Assembly (NCBI RefSeq): GCF_016427505.1 | Contig: NZ_JAELXS010000003.1 | Span: forward strand, 124,001 to 188,000 | Origin: Sphingomonas mollis | GTDB lineage: Bacteria; Pseudomonadota; Alphaproteobacteria; Sphingomonadales; Sphingomonadaceae | DNA length: 64,000 bases | Direction of reading: 5' to 3' | Shown here: in pieces, positions 25,112 to 33,911 of the stretch | Numbering within the stretch: position 1 is the first letter of the stretch | Layout of the letters: each line of letters begins with the position of its first letter | Notes under the pieces: model-generated | Database searches by the model: none | Told to the model about the DNA's origin: nothing | Seen by the model: the letters and a program-made list of their open reading frames with translations, nothing else | Program-made: the position numbers and the translations under genes

Positions 25112-25923
25112 GCGGCGGTGAACGGGAGCGAGCATGTACCGCCGCACTCGTCCCCGAATCCATGGCAGCCGCAGTGGAGGGATATGAATGGGCGCGGGAT
25201 ATTGTCGGTGAATCCGGCGGGGTCGTTTATCGGCTTCACGGAAAATCGGACGCGCCCGACCTGTTCCTGAAGCACGGGACCGATGCCGTGGCCGATGAGG
25301 TGACCGACGAGATGGTCAGGATGCGCTGGCTGGCGGCGTACCTTCCCGTTCCACGGGTGACGCACTTCGTCCGGACGCACGATCAGGCGTGGTTGTTGAT
25401 GACGGCGATGCACGGTCGGACGGCGTATCAGTTGTTGCGGTCGGATGAGCAAGCGCGGTTTGCGATCGTCGATGCGCTGGTCGCATTCCTGCGCCGGTTG
25501 CATGCTATCCCGGTAAGCGAATGTCCCTTCAACAGCGATCACCTGTTCCGGTTGTCCCGCGCTCGCACGCGGATCGATGCCGGTCTGATCGAGATCGATG
25601 ACTTCGACGATGAGCGGCAGGGTTGGACGGCCGAACAGGTGTGGACGGCCATGCAGGGGCTTTTGCCGATGGCACTCGATCCCGTGGTGACGCACGGCGA
25701 TTTCTCGCTCGACAATCTGTTGATCCATGACGGCGAGGTCGTCGGCGTTATCGACCTGGGGCGGGTGGGTATCGCCGATCGCTATCAGGATCTCGCGATC
25801 CTTTGGAACTGCCTCGATGAATTTGACCCGTCGCTGCAGGATCGGCTCTGGCAGCAATATGGCATCGCCGATCCCGATCGAAGCAAGCTGCAATTCCACC
25901 TGATGCTGGACGAGCTTTTCTGA
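25108..25923 (+). CDS. APH(3')-type aminoglycoside O-phosphotransferase
   Basis: A 271-aa kinase of the aminoglycoside 3'-phosphotransferase family, normal length. VTHGDFSLDNLLI carries the catalytic Asp198 and GVIDLGRVGIADRYQDLAI the metal-binding Asp216; their 18-residue spacing equals that of Asp190/Asp208 in APH(3')-IIIa. LFLKHG supplies the ATP-binding Lys. The C-terminal helix ends MLDELF, as in true APH(3') enzymes where it lines the drug site. It is coupled to the GNAT gene by ATGA at the end of the aldehyde oxidase operon. Base composition matches the neighbourhood, so it looks chromosomal rather than newly acquired. Whether it confers resistance is not known. Confidence 0.85.
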   Translation: MSGGERERACTAALVPESMAAAVEGYEWARDIVGESGGVVYRLHGKSDAPDLFLKHGTDAVADEVTDEMVRMRWLAAYLPVPRVTHFVRTHDQAWLLMTAMHGRTAYQLLRSDEQARFAIVDALVAFLRRLHAIPVSECPFNSDHLFRLSRARTRIDAGLIEIDDFDDERQGWTAEQVWTAMQGLLPMALDPVVTHGDFSLDNLLIHDGEVVGVIDLGRVGIADRYQDLAILWNCLDEFDPSLQDRLWQQYGIADPDRSKLQFHLMLDELF

Positions 25924-25946
25924 ACGACCGGGCCGCTCGCGTGTAT

Positions 25947-26555
25947 CTATTCCGCGGGCACCGCGCGGCGGATGGTGAGGATGCGAACGGGTGGCCGCAG
26001 CATTTGGCCCTTCATCGCGCCTTCGCCGGCATTGGGATCGGTCGGCGCGGACCAGATGCGTCGCACGACGTCCATTCCCTCCACGATCCGGCCGAATACC
26101 GCATAGCCCGCATTGTCGCCTGGACCGCCGGGCTTGGCATCGAGCCCGGTCATGTCGCCGATCGTGATCGACCAGTCGCCCTGCGCAGTGCCGGGCTCCC
26201 GCCGGGCCATCGACAGCATGCCCTCGACATGGCTCAGCCCGCTCGTACTTGTCGGTTCGTGGGCGATCGCCGGATAGAGCTTCTTCGCATCATGCTGTCC
26301 CGCCTGAATGATGCCGGCGTTCCACGGCAGTTTCATCGACCGGAAGAACGTGATGCCGTCGAACCGCTTGGCATCGACGTAGCGCAGGAAATTGGCCGTC
26401 GAGACAGGCGCGTGCACGGCGTCCAGTTCAGCGACGATCGGTCCGTCGGCGGTCGTGATCGTCACACGCACTGGTGGCGGCACGACGGCCGGCTGCTGCG
26501 CTACGGCGGGAAGCGCCATCAGGGTGAGGAAGAGGGCGAGAAGCGGACGGATCAT
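25947..26555 (-). CDS. Periplasmic cyclophilin-type peptidyl-prolyl isomerase
   Basis: A 202-aa cyclophilin-fold prolyl isomerase. ATG 26555 gives a clean signal peptide (IRPLLALFLTLMALPAVAQQ). The fold is marked by APVSTANFLRYVDAKRFDGITFFRS, GMLSMARREPGTAQGDWSITIGDM and YAVFGRIVEGMDVVRRI. The canonical FxxxIPGFMIQGGD motif is changed (RSMKLPWNAGIIQAG), so catalytic activity may be low, as in many proteobacterial periplasmic cyclophilins. It converges with the APH gene. Confidence 0.88.
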   Translation of the reverse strand: MIRPLLALFLTLMALPAVAQQPAVVPPPVRVTITTADGPIVAELDAVHAPVSTANFLRYVDAKRFDGITFFRSMKLPWNAGIIQAGQHDAKKLYPAIAHEPTSTSGLSHVEGMLSMARREPGTAQGDWSITIGDMTGLDAKPGGPGDNAGYAVFGRIVEGMDVVRRIWSAPTDPNAGEGAMKGQMLRPPVRILTIRRAVPAE

Positions 26556-26628
26556 GGCCGATACGATAGCGCCGTGCCGGTGAGAGGCAACCGGGGCCGT
26601 CATGTATCGACGGCACATGGAGTCGGCA

Positions 26629-28005
26629 TCATCGCGTCCAGATCAGCTTGGCATTGGCGAACTCGCGCACGCCGAACCAGGACAGTTCACGGCCATAACC
26701 CGATCGCTTGATGCCGCCGATCGGCACGCGGGGATCGGAGGCGGAGATGCCGTTGACGAACACCGCGCCCGCCTCGATCCGGCGGGCGAGTTTGTCGGCG
26801 CGGACGGCATCGCCTGACCAGAGCGCGGCGGACAGGCCGTATTCGGTGGCATTGGCCAGCGCGATCGCGTGATCGGCATCGTCGGCGGTCATGATCGCGG
26901 CGACCGGTCCGAACAACTCGTTGCAGCCCGCCGCCATCGTCGGCGTCACATCGGCAAGGATGGTGGGAGCATAGAAATTGCCGGGGCCGGGCAGGGGCTC
27001 GCCGCCGAGCAACAGTCGCGCCCCCGCATCGATGCTGGCGACGACATGCGCGTGGAGTTCGTCGCGGCCGCGCGGGCGGGCGAGCGGGCCGATGAATGTC
27101 GCCTCGTCCATCGGATCGCCGATTACCAACCGGCGGGTCGCCGCCACGAAGCGTTCGGTGAACGCCGCCAGCACGGGTGCCTCCACGATCAGGCGCTTGG
27201 CCGCGATGCAGACCTGCCCGGCGTTGGCGAAGCGCGACGTCACCGCCGCCGCGACCGCCGCATCCAGATCGGCATCGGCCAGCACGATGAACGGATCGAC
27301 GCCGCCCAGTTCGAGTACCGATTTCTTCAGATGCCGGCCCGCCTCCGCCGCGATCGCAGCACCCGCCGCCGGACCGGCGGTGACGGTGACGGCGGCGATG
27401 CGTGGATCGCCGACGACGCCGATGCTGGCTTCCTGCGCGATGGCGATGTTGGTGAAGGCGCCGACGGGTATACCCGCCGCCACCGCCGTCTCCGCCAGCA
27501 GCGTGGCGCACCCTTGCACATTGTCGGCATGTTTCAGGACGAACCCGTTGCCGGCCAGCATGATCGGCACCGCCGCGCGCAGCGCCTGCCAGATCGGGAA
27601 ATTCCACGGCATGACCGCGAAGACGATGCCGATCGGCTGCCAGTAGACGATCGCCCGACCGTCGTCGGTGACCGGCAGCGGTTCGTCGGCGAGCAGGGCG
27701 GGGCCGTTGGCGGCATACCAGTCGCACAGGCCGGCGCATTTCTCGACCTCGGCACGGGCCTGCGCGATCGGCTTGCCCATCTCGGCGGTGATCAGCCGCG
27801 CAAAGCGATCTGCGCGATCGCGCAAGGCGGCGCCGAGCGCGGCCAGCGTGGCGGCGCGGTCGGGCAGCGGCCGGTCCCGCCATGTGATCCATCCGGCATG
27901 GGCTGTGTCGATCGCCGCATTCAGCGCGGCCGCATCCATCAGCACGTGGCGGGCGATGACCTCACCGGTGGCGGGATTGATCGATTCGACGAAATCACGG
28001 CTCAT
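26629..28005 (-). CDS. NAD(P)-dependent aldehyde dehydrogenase (succinate-semialdehyde type)
   Basis: A 458-aa aldehyde dehydrogenase. It shows VFAVMPWNFPIWQALRAAVP, the general-base Glu in SVLELGGVDPFIV and the nucleophile Cys in NAGQVCIAAKR; the C-terminus has FVNGISASDPRVPIGGIKRSGYGRELS. That end signature is typical of the SSADH-like GabD/Sad branch. ATG 28005 is chosen because it overlaps the alcohol dehydrogenase stop by 4 bp; the frame upstream is a shadow of that gene. Together the pair could oxidise an alcohol via its aldehyde to the acid. Confidence 0.92.
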   Translation of the reverse strand: MSRDFVESINPATGEVIARHVLMDAAALNAAIDTAHAGWITWRDRPLPDRAATLAALGAALRDRADRFARLITAEMGKPIAQARAEVEKCAGLCDWYAANGPALLADEPLPVTDDGRAIVYWQPIGIVFAVMPWNFPIWQALRAAVPIMLAGNGFVLKHADNVQGCATLLAETAVAAGIPVGAFTNIAIAQEASIGVVGDPRIAAVTVTAGPAAGAAIAAEAGRHLKKSVLELGGVDPFIVLADADLDAAVAAAVTSRFANAGQVCIAAKRLIVEAPVLAAFTERFVAATRRLVIGDPMDEATFIGPLARPRGRDELHAHVVASIDAGARLLLGGEPLPGPGNFYAPTILADVTPTMAAGCNELFGPVAAIMTADDADHAIALANATEYGLSAALWSGDAVRADKLARRIEAGAVFVNGISASDPRVPIGGIKRSGYGRELSWFGVREFANAKLIWTR

Positions 28006-29129
28006 TGTGGAAACCTCACGATCTGGCGCACGGCGGTACCGGCGTGGAGTGCATCGAACCCTTCGTTGATCCGGTCGAGCGTCAGATAGCCGCTGACCAG
28101 CCGGTCGATCGGCAGTCGCCCGGCCCGATACAACGCGACATATCGCGGAATGTCGCGGGTGGGTACGCAGGTGCCGATATAGCTGCCCTTCAACGTCCGC
28201 TCCTCGGCGACCAGCGCGACGACGTTGACCGGCAGCGTGGCATCCGGTGGCGGCAGGCCGGCGGTGACGGTGGTGCCGCCGCGCCGCGTCATCGCCACCG
28301 CGCTTTCCAGCGCACGGATCGCGCCGGCCATCTCCAGCACCACGTCGCAGCCACCATCGGTCAGCGCCCGCACCTCGGCGGCGGCGTCCGGCCCGGCTAG
28401 GACGGTGGCCGTCGCACCCAGATCGCGGGCGAGCGCCAGCTTGTCGGGCGACAGGTCGACCGCGATCACCTGTGCCGCGCCCGCCGCGATCGCCCCCAGC
28501 ACCGCCGCCAATCCGACACCGCCCAGCCCGATCACCGCCACGGTCTGCCCGGCCTGCACCTTCGCCGTATTCACGACCGCGCCGACCCCGGTCAAGACGG
28601 CGCACCCGAACAGCGCCGCTTCCTCCAATGGCAGATCGGCGTCGATCTTCACCAGCGAACGCCGCGAAACGACGGCATGGCTGGCAAAGGCGGAACAGCC
28701 GAGGTGATGATGCACCGCCGCTTCACCGTCATGCAGCCGCAGCCCGCCGCCCAGCAAAGTACCCGCGCCGTTCGCCGCCGCGCCGGGCGCGCACAGCGCC
28801 GGCCGCCCCTCCGCGCACGGCAGGCAATGGCCGCAACTGGGCATGAAGACCATCACGACATGATCGCCCACCGCCAGATCGTCGACATCCGGGCCGAGCG
28901 CCTCGACCACGCCGGCCGCCTCATGCCCCAGCGCCATCGGTACCGGGCGGGCGCGATCGCCGTTGATGACGGACAGGTCGGAATGGCACAGCCCGGCGGC
29001 GGCGATGCGGACCAGCACCTCGCCTTTGCCCGGCGGATCGAGGTCCAGCGTCTCGATGACCAGCGGGCGGCTGTCCGCATAGGGAAGCGCCGCGCCGCGG
29101 TGGCGCAGGACGGCGGCCTCGATCTTCAT
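28002..29129 (-). CDS. Zinc-dependent alcohol dehydrogenase
   Basis: A 375-aa medium-chain dehydrogenase. Catalytic zinc ligands lie in GLCHSD, GHEAAGVVE and FGCAVLTG, the structural zinc site is CGHCLPCAEGRPALC, and the NAD fold is GLGGVGLAAVLGAIAAG. It belongs to the class III-like/AdhC group. ATG 29129 is 7 nt behind GGGAGAGG; the ATG two codons earlier touches that site and is less likely. It heads a two-gene operon with the aldehyde dehydrogenase and is divergent from the thioesterase. Confidence 0.92.
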   Translation of the reverse strand: MKIEAAVLRHRGAALPYADSRPLVIETLDLDPPGKGEVLVRIAAAGLCHSDLSVINGDRARPVPMALGHEAAGVVEALGPDVDDLAVGDHVVMVFMPSCGHCLPCAEGRPALCAPGAAANGAGTLLGGGLRLHDGEAAVHHHLGCSAFASHAVVSRRSLVKIDADLPLEEAALFGCAVLTGVGAVVNTAKVQAGQTVAVIGLGGVGLAAVLGAIAAGAAQVIAVDLSPDKLALARDLGATATVLAGPDAAAEVRALTDGGCDVVLEMAGAIRALESAVAMTRRGGTTVTAGLPPPDATLPVNVVALVAEERTLKGSYIGTCVPTRDIPRYVALYRAGRLPIDRLVSGYLTLDRINEGFDALHAGTAVRQIVRFPQ

Positions 29130-29230
29130 GGGCATTCCTCTCCCGTCGACGATATCCGCCTTTGCGGTTTTGCGAACCCGCTTTCACGTCCGTCGTTCGT
29201 CATGCTAGCCGATGATCGACCGATGGAGGG

Positions 29231-29665
29231 ATGATGGCGCGGGAAGCATTACGACCACGCGACGCGTATCGCTGGTGGCAACCGATCGTGACACGGTGGA
29301 GCGACAACGACGCCTATGGCCACGTCAACAATGCGGTCTATTACCATTGGTTCGATACGGCGGTGAACGGATGGCTGATCGAGGCCGGGCTGCTGGATGT
29401 TGCGGCGGGCGATCCGATCGGCCTCGTGGTCGAGACGGGCTGCCGCTACGCTCATTCCGTCACCTATCCAAAGCCCGTCGAGATCGGGCTTGCGCTGGGG
29501 CGACTGGGCGGTTCCAGCGTCACCTATCATTTCGGTGTGTTCACGGCCGGTGAAAAGGCGGCAGCGGCAGAGGCGCATTTCACGCATGTCTATGTCGGAC
29601 GCGACAGCCGCCGCCCGGTGCCGCTCCCGGCCATGTGGCGGGAGCGGCTGATGACGCTCGGTTGA
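29231..29665 (+). CDS. Hotdog-fold acyl-CoA thioesterase
   Basis: A 144-aa 4-hydroxybenzoyl-CoA thioesterase (4HBT) family protein. TRWSDNDAYGHVNNAVYYHWFDTA carries the catalytic Asp, and VVETGCRYAHSVTYPKPVEIGL and VTYHFGVF are standard strands. GGAGGG touches the first ATG (29231); the second ATG (29234) is equally possible. It is divergent from the alcohol dehydrogenase, with a 101-bp gap, and converges on metQ. The acyl substrate is unknown. Confidence 0.88.
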   Translation: MMAREALRPRDAYRWWQPIVTRWSDNDAYGHVNNAVYYHWFDTAVNGWLIEAGLLDVAAGDPIGLVVETGCRYAHSVTYPKPVEIGLALGRLGGSSVTYHFGVFTAGEKAAAAEAHFTHVYVGRDSRRPVPLPAMWRERLMTLG

Positions 29666-29672
29666 GCAGGTT

Positions 29673-30473
29673 TCAGAAGGCAGGGAGGACCGCACCCATG
29701 TACGTCGTCTCGATGTAGTTCTTGATTGCCGGGCTGCGGAGAGCGGCGATCAGTTTCACGACGCGAGGGTCGGTCGCCGCGCCTGGGCGGCCGACCACGT
29801 AATTGACGTAGGGCGAATCCTTGTCCTCGATCGCCAATGCGTCGCGGACGGGATTCAGCTTCGCATCCAGCGCGTAATTGGTGTTGATAAGCGCCAGATC
29901 GACCTCCCCCAGCACGCGCGGCAAGGTGGCGGCTTCCAGTTCGCGGAATTGTAGGCTCTTCGGATTGGCGGTGATGTCGCGCAGGGACGACAGCGGATTG
30001 GCCGGATTCTTCAGCCGGATCAGCCCGGCCTTTTGCAAGAGCAACAGCGCGCGACCGCCATTGCTCGGCTCGTTGGGGATGGCGACGCTGGCGCCGTTCG
30101 GCAGCGCGGCGATGGTCTTCCACTTGCGTGAATAGGCGCCCAGCGGCTCGACATGGATGCCCGCGATCGGCACCAGCTTCGTGCCGCGCGAGGCGTTGAA
30201 GTCGTCGAGATACGGCTTGGTCTGGAAATAATTCACGTCGATCTGCCCCTGATCGACCTGCATGTTGGGCTGCACATAATCGTTGAACACGCGGATATCG
30301 AGCGTCAGGCCCTCCTTCGCCAGCACCGGCTTCACCTGTTCCAGTATCTCGGCATGCGGCACCGCGGTCGCGGCCACCGACAGGTGGTTGGCGTCGGATT
30401 TTGCGCCACCGCTACCGCAGGCGGCCAGCAACAGCGCGGGGGCGAGGGTCAGGAGAAGGCGGCGGTCGATCAT
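29673..30473 (-). CDS. metQ: MetQ/NlpA-type substrate-binding lipoprotein
   Basis: A 266-aa periplasmic binding protein of the NlpA/MetQ family, anchored as a lipoprotein (LLAACGSGG, acylated Cys19). VAATAVPHAEILEQVKPVLAKEG, DVNYFQTKPYL and SVAIPNEPSNGGRALLLLQKAG are the family hallmarks. It is the last gene of an operon with MetI, MetN, a flavin monooxygenase and an ATP-grasp protein, 9 bp after metI. Family members bind methionine and related sulfur compounds; see the operon note for why another ligand is likely. Confidence 0.9.
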   Translation of the reverse strand: MIDRRLLLTLAPALLLAACGSGGAKSDANHLSVAATAVPHAEILEQVKPVLAKEGLTLDIRVFNDYVQPNMQVDQGQIDVNYFQTKPYLDDFNASRGTKLVPIAGIHVEPLGAYSRKWKTIAALPNGASVAIPNEPSNGGRALLLLQKAGLIRLKNPANPLSSLRDITANPKSLQFRELEAATLPRVLGEVDLALINTNYALDAKLNPVRDALAIEDKDSPYVNYVVGRPGAATDPRVVKLIAALRSPAIKNYIETTYMGAVLPAF

Positions 30474-30482
30474 GGGATACCT

Positions 30483-31148
30483 CTAACGATGGTCGACCCG
30501 GCGCGCGAGCCAGTCGCCGCCGAGCTGAATGATCTGGACGAGCAGCACCATCAACGCGACGGTGACCAGCATCACGTCGATCTGGAATCGCTGATAGCCG
30601 TAGCGGATGGCGAGATCGCCCAGCCCGCCCGCACCGACGACACCGGCCATTGCGGTGAACGACACCAGCGCGACGGCGGTAACGGTGGCGCCGGAGACGA
30701 GACCCGGCAAGGCCTCAGGCAACAGCGCCCTCGTCACGATCTGCCACCGGCTGGCACCCATCGCCTGTGTCGCCTCGATCGTCGCACGTGGCACGTCGCG
30801 CAGCGCCTGTTCGACCAGCCGCGCATAGAAGGGGGCAGCGCCGACGACCAGCGGCGGGATTGCCCCCGCTACGCCCAGCGACGTGCCGACGATCAGCAAC
30901 GTCAGCGGGATCATCACGATCAGCAGGATGACGAACGGAATCGATCGCAGGATATTAACCACGACGCCCAGCGTCCGGTTGATCCAGCCGCTCTGCGCCA
31001 ATTGCCCCCGGTCGGTCAGGAACAGCAGCACGCCCAGCGGCACACCCAGCAGGATAGTGAGCGCCAGCGAGGCGCCGAGCATGACGAGCGTGTCGAGCGT
31101 CGCCTGCCCGATATCGCCCCACACGATGTTGGCGAACCAGCCGGTCAT
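30483..31148 (-). CDS. metI: MetI-type ABC transporter permease
   Basis: A 221-aa five-helix permease of the methionine/D-methionine uptake family. It shows [39 protein letters not shown] and the coupling loop [29 protein letters not shown]. Length is normal. It overlaps metN by 4 bp. Confidence 0.92.
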   Translation of the reverse strand: MTGWFANIVWGDIGQATLDTLVMLGASLALTILLGVPLGVLLFLTDRGQLAQSGWINRTLGVVVNILRSIPFVILLIVMIPLTLLIVGTSLGVAGAIPPLVVGAAPFYARLVEQALRDVPRATIEATQAMGASRWQIVTRALLPEALPGLVSGATVTAVALVSFTAMAGVVGAGGLGDLAIRYGYQRFQIDVMLVTVALMVLLVQIIQLGGDWLARRVDHR

Positions 31149-31873
31149 GCCGGCTCGCCCAGCAGCGACAGCGTCGCGGCATGGCCGGTCGTGCCGAATA
31201 CCGCCTCAACCGGCCCGTGTTCGATCAGTCGACCACGGTCGAGCACCGCAACGCGGTCGCAGATTTCGCGGACCACCGACATTTCGTGGGTGATGAGAAC
31301 GATCGTCAGCCCCAGTTCGCGGTTGAGTTCGCCGAGCAGCGCCAGCACCGATCGCGTCGTTTCCGGGTCGAGCGCGCTGGTCGCCTCGTCGCACAGCAGG
31401 ATGTCGGGGCGGGTGGCGAGTGCGCGGGCGATGCCGACGCGCTGACGCTGCCCGCCCGACAGGCGTGCGGGATACGCATCTGCCTTGTCCGACAGCCCGA
31501 CGCGGTCGAGCAGTTCGGCGACACGAGCATCCCGCTCGCTGCGGCCGATACCGGCGAGTTCCAGCGGCAGGGCGACGTTGCCCGCTACGGTGCGGTTGGC
31601 GAGCAGTCCGAACGACTGGAAGATCATGCCCACCCGCCGACGCAGTGCTGTCAGGCCAGCCCGGTCGAGCGACGACAACGCGACGCCATCGACGCTGACC
31701 TCACCCTCGCTCGGCTGTTCCAGACCGTTGACGATCCTGAGCAGCGTCGATTTGCCCGCCCCGGACCGTCCGATCACCCCGAACAACGATCCGCGCGGGA
31801 TGTCGAGCAACACACCATCCAGCGCGGCGGTGCCGTCAGGGAACCGCTTGGATACGCGATCGATCTTGATCAT
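31145..31873 (-). CDS. metN: MetN-type ABC transporter ATPase lacking the regulatory domain
   Basis: A 242-aa ABC ATPase with Walker [10 protein letters not shown], signature [15 protein letters not shown], Walker [13 protein letters not shown] and the switch His in [10 protein letters not shown]. coli MetN is about 343 aa because of a C-terminal NIL domain that binds methionine and shuts the pump off (trans-inhibition). Here the protein stops just after the ATPase core ([21 protein letters not shown]), so that sensor is absent. It is coupled to metI and the monooxygenase gene by 4-bp overlaps. Confidence 0.9.
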   Translation of the reverse strand: MIKIDRVSKRFPDGTAALDGVLLDIPRGSLFGVIGRSGAGKSTLLRIVNGLEQPSEGEVSVDGVALSSLDRAGLTALRRRVGMIFQSFGLLANRTVAGNVALPLELAGIGRSERDARVAELLDRVGLSDKADAYPARLSGGQRQRVGIARALATRPDILLCDEATSALDPETTRSVLALLGELNRELGLTIVLITHEMSVVREICDRVAVLDRGRLIEHGPVEAVFGTTGHAATLSLLGEPA

Positions 31874-32886
31874 GCGGTGCCCATCACCTGCACGGCGAAA
31901 CGCTCCATCTCTTCATGTTGCGGGCTCATCTGCAACAGGAGCAGGTCCAGCCCGGCGGCTTCATATTCGGCGATGCGTTCCTTCAACTGCTCGGGCGTGC
32001 CGACCAGATGCGGGCGCAGGCCGCGGTTCGAGACCGAATATTCCTGCAGCTTCAACTCGCGCTCCAACTGCGTGCCGGACAGCCACTGGTCGAAATTGGC
32101 GAAGCCGGGAGGCAGGTCGGTGACGGTGGTGATCCGCTCCAGCTCGCGTTTCGCCTCCGCCTCGCTGTCGCGGACGATGGCATAGGCGGCCATACCGAAC
32201 TGCATCGGCGCACCACCCGTGGCCTCACGCCGCACCGCCATATCCGCGATCTTCGGGGCAATCGCCGCGACGGGATCGCCGTGCATGACATAGGCGTCGC
32301 ACTGCGCCGCAATCATCGTCTTCGCCTTCTCGCTCTCGCCACCGGCGTAGACGGTGGGGCGGCTGGCCGGCTTGGGTGCGCAGATCGCGCCTTGCGTGCG
32401 ATAAAATTGACCGTCGAAGCTGAACCGGTCCTCGGTCCACAGCCCGTCGACCACGGTCAGCCATTCCTGCGTGCGGGCGTAGCGATCGTCATGCTGGTCG
32501 AATTGCAGGCCATATTGCGTCGCCTCGTCCGCCCACCAACTCGACACGACGTTCAGCGCCAGCCGGCCGCCGGCGATACGATCGATATTGGCCGCCGCCT
32601 TGGCGAACAGTGCCGGATGGTGGAAATTGGGCCGCACCGCGACCATCAGCTCCAGCCGCTCTGTCACCGCCGCCATCGCCGCCGCGGTCGACCATGCATC
32701 GAGCGCGGGCTGATCGATGCCCTTGATGTCGTTCAGGTTCAGCTCTGCGATCAGCGTCAGGTCGTAACCCCAGTGCTCCGCGTCCTGCGTCAGCCGCTTC
32801 GTATAGTCCCAGCTGGCCTCCATCCCCTCGTCCGGGACATTGCGCAGCCAGCCGCCGAACACCGGCGTCCAATATCCATAACGCAT
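31870..32886 (-). CDS. LLM-class FMN-dependent monooxygenase (SsuD-like)
   Basis: A 338-aa luciferase-like flavin monooxygenase of the alkanesulfonate/dimethylsulfone monooxygenase branch. It shows [71 protein letters not shown] and [14 protein letters not shown]. These correspond to SsuD segments around the FMN site. It needs reduced FMN from a reductase that is not in the operon. It sits between the ATP-grasp gene (1-bp overlap, TGATG) and metN (4-bp overlap), which points to cleavage of a C-S bond in the imported sulfur compound. Confidence 0.9.
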   Translation of the reverse strand: MRYGYWTPVFGGWLRNVPDEGMEASWDYTKRLTQDAEHWGYDLTLIAELNLNDIKGIDQPALDAWSTAAAMAAVTERLELMVAVRPNFHHPALFAKAAANIDRIAGGRLALNVVSSWWADEATQYGLQFDQHDDRYARTQEWLTVVDGLWTEDRFSFDGQFYRTQGAICAPKPASRPTVYAGGESEKAKTMIAAQCDAYVMHGDPVAAIAPKIADMAVRREATGGAPMQFGMAAYAIVRDSEAEAKRELERITTVTDLPPGFANFDQWLSGTQLERELKLQEYSVSNRGLRPHLVGTPEQLKERIAEYEAAGLDLLLLQMSPQHEEMERFAVQVMGTA

Positions 32887-33791
32887 CAGCGTGCTTTCCC
32901 GATCTGTTCGACCAGATAATCGACGAGGCGGTCATGCGGGTCCCAGCCCAGAACGTCGAGCGGCCGTGCAACGAAATTCGACAGCGCATTGATGTCGTAG
33001 AAGCGCGCCACGCCGTCGCGGTCGTCGATCATCACCTCGACCCCGCCGACGTCGAGATCGATGGCGTCGGCGATCCGCTCTGCCGCAACGCTCAACTCGG
33101 TTGCCGGGTCGACCGCCGTCATGCCGATGCCCGACCCCGGCACCACGCACGCGTCCGCCGGGCACAGGTCGAATGCGCCGCCACCCGCGACCTCGATCGC
33201 ATAGAGCAGGCGGCGATCGAGCGTTTCGATCCGGGTGATGATGCCATCGCGGGCAGGAACATAATCCTGTACCAGCAGCACGCCATCGACACTGGTCGGC
33301 AGGCCGCCATCGGCAACCGCAGCGCGCAACGCGTCGAGGCTGTCGAACTTGACGATGCCGGCACCGGAGCCGCCGATATTGGCCTTCACCACCAGCGGGA
33401 AGGGCAGTGTACGCGCCGCCTCCACCACGTCGGCGGCACGGTGGACGACCCGCGTGTCGGGGACGGCGAGGCCGAGCGAGGCGATCAGCGACAATTGCCG
33501 TGCCTTGGACGCATCGATCGCCAGCACGTCGGCGCCATTGATGACGTGCGCGCCGGCCCGTCGCCAGTGATCGAGCATCGCCATCGCATGGAAAATGGGA
33601 TGCTCGTCCGATCGCAGGAAGCTCGACATGGCGATCCGGTTGAACACCACGCGGGCCGGTGGTGTCAGATCGGCCGGGTTCCAGTCGCCATCAGGCGAGC
33701 ATTTGGCGACATCGATCCCGCGCTTCTCCAACGCGGCGAACAGCGGCGCGAACCAGAGCGGGTGTTCGTAGAGGACGGCGAGATCGGTCAT
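32886..33791 (-). CDS. RimK-like ATP-grasp ligase
   Basis: A 301-aa ATP-grasp protein. LPFPLVVKANIGGSGAGIVKFDS is the ATP-binding strand and glycine-rich loop, VQDYVPARDGIITRIETLDRRLLYAIEV the central domain, and VGGVEVMIDDRDGVARFYDINALSNF the metal-binding end (Glu and Asp-Asn). It resembles RimK-type and glutathione-synthetase-like peptide or alpha-glutamate ligases. The start is ATG 33791; an extension upstream is open but lacks a ribosome site. As first gene of the operon it may activate a carboxylate and join it to an amine; the substrate is unknown. Confidence 0.82.
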   Translation of the reverse strand: MTDLAVLYEHPLWFAPLFAALEKRGIDVAKCSPDGDWNPADLTPPARVVFNRIAMSSFLRSDEHPIFHAMAMLDHWRRAGAHVINGADVLAIDASKARQLSLIASLGLAVPDTRVVHRAADVVEAARTLPFPLVVKANIGGSGAGIVKFDSLDALRAAVADGGLPTSVDGVLLVQDYVPARDGIITRIETLDRRLLYAIEVAGGGAFDLCPADACVVPGSGIGMTAVDPATELSVAAERIADAIDLDVGGVEVMIDDRDGVARFYDINALSNFVARPLDVLGWDPHDRLVDYLVEQIGKAR

Positions 33792-33911
33792 GAAGCCTCG
33801 AATGCGTGAGGGCGGCTTTTGCCATCGTCGGAGTGTCGCCACCACCGACCAAGCCCTTGTGGAAGGGAAAGCTTTGGTTTCGCGTCCGGGAGTCGTTCCG
33901 GATGCGGGATG

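Noticed and set aside
28006-28605. A 200-codon N-terminal extension of the aldehyde dehydrogenase
   Set aside because: It is another frame of the alcohol dehydrogenase gene; the ATG overlapping that stop gives a normal-length enzyme.
33792-33911. A SAM-type riboswitch before the ATP-grasp/MetNIQ operon
   Set aside because: I looked for paired stems and the conserved core of SAM-I and SAM-II in this 120-bp gap and found no convincing structure. A covariance-model search would settle it.
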